Shown here piece after piece: positions 1-6,585 of a DNA stretch of 19,722 nucleotides. Origin of the DNA: JAVBQU01 sp031548675 (GTDB lineage: Bacteria; Bacteroidota; Bacteroidia; Bacteroidales; P3). Within the stretch, counting starts at the first letter, position 1, and every line of letters starts with the position of its first letter. The notes below the pieces were generated by a model. The model made no database searches. It was not told where the DNA came from and saw only the letters and a list, made by a program, of their open reading frames with translations. A program made the translations under genes and the position numbers. Location: the NCBI GenBank assembly GCA_031548675.1, contig JAVBQU010000207.1, positions 1 to 19,722 on the forward strand. Direction: 5' to 3'.

Positions 1-524
1 CTTATGAGTTCTTGAGTTTTTTTAGACTTCCTAAATGTTCTACGATAGTCATTCCATTTTTTTCTTACTGCCTGGTCGCTTACCAATAAAGAATCTAATA
101 TCTTTTTTATACTTGCAGGAGTAGTAATAAATTTTTCTATATATCTATCATAATTTTGTTCTTCATATGCCATGTAAGCCTTACATTGTTCGGTATTTCT
201 ATATTTTTTGCAAGTTGAATCTTCTGGGAGTATAAACGATAGGGGAATGGTTTGCTTCTTGCATTGCTCCATAGCAAAATATACCAAGCTATCGTTATTC
301 GTAGCCACAGCACATTCCGTAAATTTATGTAAATCATCATACAAAATATAATCTACCATAGCAAAAGCTTTGCTATAATAGGTAAGAGCCGAATCGTAAT
401 TTTGTTGGCATTTAGCTAAATGTGCCTTATTAACCAAACGATAGTAAGGAATGTAATTTACCTCTTGGCTCTCGGCATTACCAAACAGAAAGCCCAAACC
501 GATGCATAACAATAAGTGCTTCAT
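1..524 (-). CDS. Exported protein of unknown function (3' end cut by window edge)
   Basis: The reading frame opens with ATG at 524 and runs off the left edge after 174 codons, so the C-terminus is missing. The N-terminus (MKHLLLCIGLGFLFGNAES) is a plain Sec signal peptide, so the mature protein is exported. The segment around residues 35-55 (ANKAHLAKCQQNYDSALTYYSKAF-like, with NYDSALTYY) resembles a single TPR-type helix pair. The rest is charged and helical with many Tyr, Lys and Cys. I do not recognise the family. The start lies 42 nt after the stop of the transglutaminase-like gene on the same strand, so the two are probably co-transcribed. The short ORF on the same strand at 137-340 is a shadow of this gene. 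Confidence 0.7.
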   Translation of the reverse strand, partial: MKHLLLCIGLGFLFGNAESQEVNYIPYYRLVNKAHLAKCQQNYDSALTYYSKAFAMVDYILYDDLHKFTECAVATNNDSLVYFAMEQCKKQTIPLSFILPEDSTCKKYRNTEQCKAYMAYEEQNYDRYIEKFITTPASIKKILDSLLVSDQAVRKKWNDYRRTFRKSKKTQELI

Positions 525-566
525 CTTTTCAATTATTAGTTTTTAAAATATATGCAATTTGAAAAT

Positions 567-2288
567 CTATCCAATTTCGATATGTTTCTCCAAAGACTTA
601 AGCGAAACAAAATGATAGACTTGCTTTTCAACCGTAACACAGGCTTTGTCTGCTCGAATATCAATTTGAATATCTTTATGGGCAAATAAATTTTTGGCAG
701 CATTTGCCAATACAAAAGCCTTTTCTATGCCATCGCCTGTTTGATAATTCCAAACCTCGTCGGGCTGGGCTAAACGAAAAGCATCGTAAACAGATTCGTT
801 GGGCATCTGTTCAAGAATCCGGTAAATTTCGTTTAAATCTTTCCCTCTCATCGCTTCGAGCGAAACAGGGCTGCGTTCTATGGCAGATTTTACATAAGGC
901 TGCCAGTCTATTTTCCGCATGTCGCGGTAAGTGTAAAGCGATAGATAAGCGAGTTCATTGTTTGCCGCTTCTTTTTCTACCAATGCAATAATATCTTCTC
1001 TGCTTTGTGTTCCGTCGATAGATAAATAAGTAGTAGGAATGGCTTTTTTATGCGTGTCGTCCGGCAGGCGTGGTTCCGTATGGATAAAGTCATAAAACCC
1101 GACAAACAAATCATCCATTTTGGTACATTTCCGTTTCAGGATATTTTCTTCGAAATAATGCTGTTTCTTTTCAAATTCCAAGTTTGGGTTAGCATCCAGA
1201 AACCTTTCCCAATGGTTAAGTAATAATTTATCGTCATTCGCACTTAAATGAAAATAGCGGGCATCCATATCGTCAAACAAAGCTTTTCGACTCGTACCTA
1301 CCAAAGAGTTTTTACTACTATGTTCGTAATTGAAAATTGTTTTTAAATCGATGAAATATGTTTTTCCATTTATTTCATACTGATATTGAAAACAATCCCA
1401 AAATTCGGGACGGGTGCGAATGTAGTTATAGAAAACTTCGAAACTAAAATCAGCTTTCAAAAATTGAAGCAGAGACTGGCGGAAAGTATGGTAAGTTTCA
1501 AGGTTTATACTTGCTTCGGGATAATAAGTATGAATATGTCCCGAAATATGTGAAACAATAGTAACCTTTTCTTTTTCCATTGCCCGTCGGGCTTTATCCG
1601 AAAGTTCTGTGCCGTTGTACCACATTTTTTTGGTTACAATACGTCGGTTATTGGTAAAAAGTCCTTCGCCTTCGGCAATAAAATTTTGAGAGTGCAGGGG
1701 GGTAGCTATCAAAAATATTTTTTCTAAGGGTATTTTGCCTACAATAAACAAAGCCGCAGCATACAAAGCCGACAGCGAAACACATTCTCCCGCTCCTGTG
1801 GTGTAATTTTCTTTCAACCGGAAAGCAGTCATGGCTTCCACTGTTTCGGTTTTCCAATAGGGGATTACATCCGATGTATATTTATCCAATCCAAAATGCT
1901 TGCGGATATCGATGCTGAAATAATATTTATCGCCCTCGTAGCCGAACAAAGCATTAGACTGCTGTAAAGCATCCATATCTATAAAATCTTTGAAACGAGC
2001 TATTTCTTTATCCTTGCGGGTTAATCCCCATGTATCCAAATCCAGATTAAATACATAGTGATCCATGATATACTGCTTGATGCGGTTGATTTTATAGTTG
2101 AAACTTTTCTTCTCAATATCTTTAAACCAAGCTTCGTTACGCCATTCCCAAATCTGCGGCGACATGATATTGGCTATTACCAAAGAATACATCAATTCGG
2201 GAAATATAAAAATTTCCATATCAGATAAGGTAAATGCCGAAGATAATCTTTCTAGTTCTTTATCAGTAAATTTTTCAGGTTTTTGCAT
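567..2288 (-). CDS. Transglutaminase-fold (papain-like) protein, cytoplasmic, function unknown
   Basis: A large protein (573 aa from ATG 2288) without a signal peptide or membrane segment. Residues about 165-200 read GAGECVSLSALYAAAL followed 30 residues later by TPLHSQNFI and then TNNRR. This spacing matches the Cys-His-Asp/Asn core of transglutaminase-like cysteine hydrolases: C169, H199 and N213 in this numbering. The third residue would be Asn rather than the usual Asp, so activity is uncertain. The remaining two thirds is helical, aromatic-rich and unlike anything I can name. Start choice: an upstream in-frame TTG at 2342 would add 18 residues. A Bacteroidota -7 box (TACTTTTG, 2347-2340) overlaps that TTG and would place transcription start downstream of it, so ATG 2288 is preferred. 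The family is inferred from the motif only. Confidence 0.75.
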   Translation of the reverse strand: MQKPEKFTDKELERLSSAFTLSDMEIFIFPELMYSLVIANIMSPQIWEWRNEAWFKDIEKKSFNYKINRIKQYIMDHYVFNLDLDTWGLTRKDKEIARFKDFIDMDALQQSNALFGYEGDKYYFSIDIRKHFGLDKYTSDVIPYWKTETVEAMTAFRLKENYTTGAGECVSLSALYAAALFIVGKIPLEKIFLIATPLHSQNFIAEGEGLFTNNRRIVTKKMWYNGTELSDKARRAMEKEKVTIVSHISGHIHTYYPEASINLETYHTFRQSLLQFLKADFSFEVFYNYIRTRPEFWDCFQYQYEINGKTYFIDLKTIFNYEHSSKNSLVGTSRKALFDDMDARYFHLSANDDKLLLNHWERFLDANPNLEFEKKQHYFEENILKRKCTKMDDLFVGFYDFIHTEPRLPDDTHKKAIPTTYLSIDGTQSREDIIALVEKEAANNELAYLSLYTYRDMRKIDWQPYVKSAIERSPVSLEAMRGKDLNEIYRILEQMPNESVYDAFRLAQPDEVWNYQTGDGIEKAFVLANAAKNLFAHKDIQIDIRADKACVTVEKQVYHFVSLKSLEKHIEIG

Positions 2289-2339
2289 ATATGTAATTTC
2301 AAGTTCAGATTTCAATAATTCAAAATTGTTTGTAAAGTT

Positions 2340-2347
2340 CAAAAGTA
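2340..2347 (-). promoter_or_regulatory. Putative -7 promoter box of the transglutaminase-like gene
   Basis: On the minus strand the bases read TACTTTTG, matching the Bacteroidota -7 consensus TAnnTTTG. Transcription would start near 2333, giving a leader of about 45 nt before ATG 2288. No TTTG -33 element is seen at the usual distance, so the call rests on the -7 box alone. Confidence 0.35.
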
Positions 2348-2725
2348 TATAAGGTCGTTGGTTTAGATGTTATGTGTCGAGTTATTTATAGTTTAAGGTT
2401 GAATGTTTTCATATATTTCAAAATTTCATATTTCAGGTTTGGTTTTGCCGGGCTTTGTTTAACTACGGTTCAAAATTGTTGAGTTGCTGCCCGTCACTCG
2501 TTACGCATAACTTGTACCTCGCTCACTTGTCAACTTGTTTGCTGGTATCTCACTACCAAACATAAACACACGAAATATTTTTTTGTCAATAACTACTTCT
2601 GAATATATACTACAAAATTATAAACATTTCTCGGGTTTTTAGCAGTAATTGATTCATGTCGAATCTCATTCTCATTTGTTCATAGTTTCACTTACACATA
2701 CCGACAATTTCTTAATCTAAATCCT
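2348..2725. other. Intergenic stretch without a recognisable gene
   Basis: About 380 bases between the ATPase and the transglutaminase-like gene. All six frames are broken by stops. I see no tRNA, hairpin with a T-tract or family motif. The part at 2460-2560 is less AT-rich than the rest and could be a remnant of something, but nothing in it can be named. Confidence 0.5.
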
Positions 2726-2758
2726 ATTATGCAAATTTGCATAATGCAAAAAAGCATA
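2726..2758. repeat. Downstream 33-bp direct repeat flanking the ATPase gene
   Basis: The 33 bases here are identical to 3917-3949, on the far side of the ATPase gene, 1191 bp away. The identity carries on imperfectly for about a dozen more bases (CATATTACAATATTT here against CATAATTATAATATTT there). This copy ends exactly where the ATPase stop codon (2759-2761) begins. Its left part is itself a 20-bp palindrome (2726-2745), but the outer left arm present in the upstream copy is missing here. Confidence 0.9.
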
Positions 2759-3877
2759 TTACAATATTTGTGATATAAATTGCTTGAAAAACGGATCAGC
2801 AACAAAATAATCTCCTTTTATTTTTTCTACAAGTCCATTGTCAACTAAGCCTTGTACAGCTCGCTGAATAGTTGAAGCGTTTGATAAATGGTGTTTTTTT
2901 ATATAAGTAGAAGAAAATATATTTTTTCCATCAATAGTTAAAGCTTTCAATAGCTGCTTTTGGCTTTGCGACTGCCGGTCGAATAGTTCCATATAATAAT
3001 CTTGTTTAAGTACAAGAATCTGCATAGCACATTTATCTATAATTTCGGAGGTAACTTCATCCAAATTACCTATCATATACTGCCAAACTTCGGCTGCCAA
3101 AAGCTGGATATAATGCGGAATGTCTCCTGCTGCGGAAAGTAAATATAATGCAGTTGCATGGCTGATTGTTATTTTCGAACCGGCAAATTTTTCTTTCAAA
3201 AATTCGATAGTATCTTTTTGAGGAAGCGGTCCGATGGACATTTGCAATGACGCATTGTAAAAGGCTCTTTTTTTGTTATTAAACATCTGATTGAGCAGAT
3301 GGGTCTTACTCCCGAAAAATAAATAATTTGTAGCTTGCTGTTGTTGAATTTTGCTGCGTAATAAATTTTCGAAATTTATTTTATTCAGCTTTTCAACTTC
3401 TTGAAACTCATCGAAAAAAACAATAATTCGTTTATTATCTCCGGCTATTTTTTCGGGCAAATCCAATAATTGCGAAATCACGGTTTCATCTATAGGTGCA
3501 TTGGTAAACTCAATAGAAAATTCGGGGTTTCCATCTTGCCCGAAGCCTAAAACCGGACGAATTCCTTTGACAATAGAGGCAAATATTTGTGAAAACTTTT
3601 GTAGATTACTCTGTTTAGCCGATAACGCTTTAGTGTATAGACGCACAAAAGATTCAACTGAAAAAACAGGCATAAAATCGAAATAAATACAAATAAATCC
3701 CTTGCTTTCCAGTTGTTCCATTGCTTTAAAAACCAGCGATGTTTTTCCATACCGACGAGGTGCAAGCAAAAGTAAATTATTCCCGCCCGAAAGTGTTTCT
3801 ATAATTTTTGTACATTCTTCTTTTCTATCGTAAAAATTGCTTCCTTTTGCAATTGTTCCATAGCTGAAAGGATTCAT
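2759..3877 (-). CDS. AAA+-type ATPase of the archaeal-ATPase/COG1672 group
   Basis: A cytosolic P-loop ATPase of 372 residues. It opens MNPFSYGTIAKGSNFYDR, the usual N-terminus of this group. A Walker A (APRRYGKTS, residues 39-47) follows, then a Walker B (IIVFFDEFQE, 151-160, with D156/E157), a sensor-1-like strand (YLFFGS, 185-190) and a C-terminal winged-helix-like region (about 315-370). The frame could extend upstream to a TTG at 3940, but that segment is the flanking palindrome and has no family match, so ATG 3877 is chosen. Members are often present in many copies per Bacteroidota genome, and their cellular role is not established. The gene is flanked by direct repeats and sits between unrelated genes, which suggests insertion as a unit. 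Confidence 0.88.
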   Translation of the reverse strand: MNPFSYGTIAKGSNFYDRKEECTKIIETLSGGNNLLLLAPRRYGKTSLVFKAMEQLESKGFICIYFDFMPVFSVESFVRLYTKALSAKQSNLQKFSQIFASIVKGIRPVLGFGQDGNPEFSIEFTNAPIDETVISQLLDLPEKIAGDNKRIIVFFDEFQEVEKLNKINFENLLRSKIQQQQATNYLFFGSKTHLLNQMFNNKKRAFYNASLQMSIGPLPQKDTIEFLKEKFAGSKITISHATALYLLSAAGDIPHYIQLLAAEVWQYMIGNLDEVTSEIIDKCAMQILVLKQDYYMELFDRQSQSQKQLLKALTIDGKNIFSSTYIKKHHLSNASTIQRAVQGLVDNGLVEKIKGDYFVADPFFKQFISQIL

Positions 3878-3894
3878 AACATGATTTTTTTGTA

Positions 3895-3926
3895 CAAAAA
3901 TAATATGCTTTTTTGCATTATGCAAA
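3895..3926 (-). promoter_or_regulatory. Promoter of the ATPase gene, overlapping the palindrome
   Basis: On the minus strand TTTG (3926-3923) is followed after 20 nt by TATTTTTG (3902-3895), a good match to the Bacteroidota -33/-7 promoter. Transcription would start near 3889, about a dozen nt before ATG 3877. The -33 TTTG is the exact centre of the 46-bp palindrome and the spacer is its downstream arm, so a protein or structure at the palindrome would occlude RNA polymerase. Confidence 0.6.
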
Positions 3927-3949
3927 TTTGCATAATGCAAAAAAGCATA
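3904..3949. repeat. 46-bp perfect palindrome upstream of the ATPase gene
   Basis: The two 23-base arms are exact reverse complements with no spacer, centred between 3926 and 3927. The centre reads TTATGCAAATTTGCATAA and the outer arms carry ATGCTTTTTTGCAT and its complement. Bases 3917-3949 recur as a direct copy at 2726-2758. It could be an operator for the ATPase promoter, a recombination site, or the tip of a mobile unit. It lies between the stop of the permease gene (3982) and the start of the ATPase. Confidence 0.9.
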
Positions 3950-3981
3950 ATTATAATATTTTGGGTTTTTAGCTTATCAGC

Positions 3982-5202
3982 TTAATCAAACCGGATGGCT
4001 TTATCGGGCGAAATTTTGCTGATTAAGCTCGAAGGCAGAATTAAACACAATATAGAAACCGCTATAATGGCGGCATTCACTATCAAAATCCAGTAAAAGC
4101 TCAATTCAACAGGTACTTCCGAAACATGGTACGATTCGGGATTAAGTTTGAAAATAGAAAATTTAATTTGCAGAAAACAAATCAGCAATGCCAGCACATT
4201 ACCCCACAACAAGCCTCGCACCAATACAAATAATGATTGCCATAAAAATATTTTCCGGATTCGGTTAGATGATGTACCCAAAGCTTTAAGAATACCTATC
4301 ATGTTTACACTTTCCAAAATCAGAATCAGCAAGGCGGAAATCATGGTAATCAATACCAAAACCGACATGATAACCAAAATCAAAATCACATTGGAATTTA
4401 TCAGATTGAGCCACGAAAAAATATCGATATATTGTTCCTTAATCGTTATTACATTTTGGTCGTAATGCACCAAACTGTAAATTTGGTCGGAAATAGGTGT
4501 TTGTTCATCAAAATTATGGATATAAACCTCCAAGCCGTCAGCTTGATTCTCATTCCAGTTGTTGAGCTTCCGCACCTGATTAATATCCCCTAAAACCATT
4601 TTTTCGTCAAACTCTGCAAATCCGGTATTGTAAATACCCGTTATGTCGAATGCCCGTGTACGCAGTTCTCCATTGCTGACAAAATAGGCTTTAAATTTAT
4701 CACCTGTTTTAAGCTTCATTTTCGAAGCTAAAGTTTTGGAAATTAAAATTCCACGATTCGAAACCGTATCAGTAAACTGAGGCAGCCTGCCTGTAATCAG
4801 GCTGTTTTTAAAGAAACTCCAGTCAAAGTTTTTATCAACCCCTTTAAAAACAAATCCCTGTATTTGATCCTCAGCTTTTACAATCCCTGCTTTATAAGCA
4901 ACCGCTTGTACCAGTCGTATGCCCTGAATCTGCTGAATTTTACGAACAACCTCATGATCTATGGTAAAAGGTTCCGATTCCATCGAATGGTTTAAATCGA
5001 ATGTACCCACTTGGATATGCGGGCTGAATCCTAATACTTTTTCCGATATTTTATTTTTAAACCCGATTAGTACAGCTACCGATAATATCATAACAACTAA
5101 ACTCAAAGCAATGCCTGCAATGGCTACTTTAAGAATCGGACGCGAAAAACTATGATGCTTTCCGCTCCACAAACGGCGTGCTATAAATAATGGAAAGTTC
5201 AA
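3982..5202 (-). CDS. LolE/FtsX-type ABC transporter permease (lipoprotein-releasing family)
   Basis: A four-helix inner-membrane permease of 406 residues, the usual length for LolC/LolE proteins. The order is a short cytosolic N-terminus (NFPLFIARRL), a first helix (about 24-49), a large periplasmic domain (about 50-270, MacB-PCD-like), then three helices clustered at about 275-305, 320-345 and 368-395. With an ATPase partner (not encoded in the window) such proteins release lipoproteins from the inner membrane towards Lol carriers. The start codon appears to be TTG at 5202: the family-typical N-terminus begins exactly there, and no ATG lies upstream before the preceding stop. Only 10 nt separate it from the secreted nuclease gene upstream, so the two form an operon. 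Confidence 0.87.
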   Translation of the reverse strand: MNFPLFIARRLWSGKHHSFSRPILKVAIAGIALSLVVMILSVAVLIGFKNKISEKVLGFSPHIQVGTFDLNHSMESEPFTIDHEVVRKIQQIQGIRLVQAVAYKAGIVKAEDQIQGFVFKGVDKNFDWSFFKNSLITGRLPQFTDTVSNRGILISKTLASKMKLKTGDKFKAYFVSNGELRTRAFDITGIYNTGFAEFDEKMVLGDINQVRKLNNWNENQADGLEVYIHNFDEQTPISDQIYSLVHYDQNVITIKEQYIDIFSWLNLINSNVILILVIMSVLVLITMISALLILILESVNMIGILKALGTSSNRIRKIFLWQSLFVLVRGLLWGNVLALLICFLQIKFSIFKLNPESYHVSEVPVELSFYWILIVNAAIIAVSILCLILPSSLISKISPDKAIRFD

Positions 5203-5212
5203 TATATTTAGT

Positions 5213-6505
5213 TTATAGTTTTACAAATTTCTTACGAATGCTATTGTTTCCGTCCCCGATTTCAACTACAAATGTGCCTTTGCGTAAATGAGAAACCGGA
5301 ATATAGTATAATAATGTATCAGGCTGAACTTTGATTTTTTCTGTAAACAATACTTTACCGTCTAAGGAAATTACACGGATATCAATAGGTTTAAATTCAT
5401 TACAAATAATACGCAATTCTAAATTATCTGCAACAGGATTTTTGATTTCTAATTCAAAACCCGCATTTTTTACATTCTCTTTTACAACAGTAGGAGATGA
5501 GGCTTCCAATTCAAAATCCATGCAAATCGGCAGATGGTCGGACATATTATACAGAGCATTTGCTATTGCAGCAGGAACGGCATTATTGGCAGAATCATTT
5601 ACACTTTTATTAAAATGCAGACCATCTTGTCCTATGGCATGATAGGTTTCAGCTAACGCTCTCATTTTTCGATTTCCCGATAGTAATGAATTATTTACCA
5701 GAATTAAATCAAACCTGTCGTCTAAACCTCCCGAAGCCAAACAGCCGTTGCTGCCCGAGTGGGTCGATTGGGTATGCACATGGGCAAATGCGGCATTATT
5801 ATTCCAATTGCCTTCAGCAGCTATAGGGTCGTGGAAACGAACAGCTTCATTTGGATAGGTCGTAAAAGTCTGATAAGCCGCTTCGCTGCTTTTATAAATA
5901 TTCATATCGCCGCATAAAATATAATTATCAGCTATAGAGGTATCCAAATAATCCATTAAGATTTGAGCTTGAGTTCCCCGCATGACAGCATCCAAAGTTC
6001 CGGCTTTCAAATGGACTGCAGCAACCGAAAAAAATACCGTATCACCATTCTTAAGCTCGTCCGATAAATAGTAAAAACGGTAAACATTAAAATCGCGTAC
6101 AGGATTTGCTATGTATTGGGACGAGTATAACTGTAATTTATCCGAATTATAAAAAACCATATTAGCTAAAGTATTACTTTGCCCGCCCGAATGTGATGTT
6201 AATTCTCCTTGTTCCCATTGGGTAACCCCGTTTATATTTAAGTTGTTGTTCATAAAACGGGTTATGAATGAGGGCTGGTTTCCTATTTCGTTTACAGTTA
6301 AAATATCTGGCTTGGCATAGTCGAAAATGATACGGAAATTGCTGTCTTTTTTATCCAGATTGTTATTAGATTCATTACATCCCCCATACATTACCGCATA
6401 TTGCGTAAGATTATAATGCATCAAACGGATGGTAGAAGTTTGAGATATTCCCCAAACGTGACAAAATACGCAAGATAGAACTATAAATAAGCTTTTCAAA
6501 TTCAC
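5213..6505 (-). CDS. Secreted endonuclease/exonuclease/phosphatase-family protein with T9SS sorting domain
   Basis: A 430-residue exported protein. Residues 1-21 form a signal peptide. The EEP metal-dependent phosphodiesterase core follows with E73 (VNEIG), H165 (AAVHLKAG), D200/N202 (CGDMN), D266 (DDRFDLILVN) and the closing SDHLP motif (322-326). All catalytic positions expected for nuclease or phosphatase activity are therefore visible. Residues about 355-430 form a C-terminal domain of the Por/type IX secretion kind (NPVADNLELRI, ISLDGKVL, LRKGTFVVEI, KKFVKL), so the protein is probably exported and anchored outside the outer membrane. The start is GTG at 6505, fixed by the signal peptide. 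Substrate is unknown: nucleic acid, phospholipid and sugar phosphate are all possible. Confidence 0.87.
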   Translation of the reverse strand: MNLKSLFIVLSCVFCHVWGISQTSTIRLMHYNLTQYAVMYGGCNESNNNLDKKDSNFRIIFDYAKPDILTVNEIGNQPSFITRFMNNNLNINGVTQWEQGELTSHSGGQSNTLANMVFYNSDKLQLYSSQYIANPVRDFNVYRFYYLSDELKNGDTVFFSVAAVHLKAGTLDAVMRGTQAQILMDYLDTSIADNYILCGDMNIYKSSEAAYQTFTTYPNEAVRFHDPIAAEGNWNNNAAFAHVHTQSTHSGSNGCLASGGLDDRFDLILVNNSLLSGNRKMRALAETYHAIGQDGLHFNKSVNDSANNAVPAAIANALYNMSDHLPICMDFELEASSPTVVKENVKNAGFELEIKNPVADNLELRIICNEFKPIDIRVISLDGKVLFTEKIKVQPDTLLYYIPVSHLRKGTFVVEIGDGNNSIRKKFVKL

Positions 6506-6524
6506 TATTAGGTATTTTGAAGAT

Positions 6525-6560
6525 AAATAAAAACCCTAACAGGGTAACCCCTGTTAGGGT
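6525..6560 (-). terminator. Rho-independent terminator after dsbD
   Basis: A perfect 12-bp stem (6533-6544 with 6549-6560, ACCCTAACAGGG and its complement) closes a four-base loop. On the minus strand it is followed by TTTTATTT. It lies just after the dsbD stop, separating dsbD from the nuclease-permease operon. Confidence 0.85.
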
Positions 6561-6585
6561 AGAATGAATTTTATTTTATATAGAA

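Noticed and set aside
704..991. 95-codon open frame on the plus strand
   Set aside because: Antisense shadow of the transglutaminase-like gene with no motif or promoter.
2460..2560. Remnant of a gene or insertion element
   Set aside because: Base composition differs slightly from its surroundings, but no frame, terminal repeat or motif can be found.
3878..3940. N-terminal extension of the ATPase to a TTG at 3940
   Set aside because: The extra 21 residues are translated from the palindrome and promoter, and the family N-terminus begins at ATG 3877.
4148..4465. 105-codon open frame on the plus strand
   Set aside because: Antisense to the helices and periplasmic domain of the permease; no independent support.
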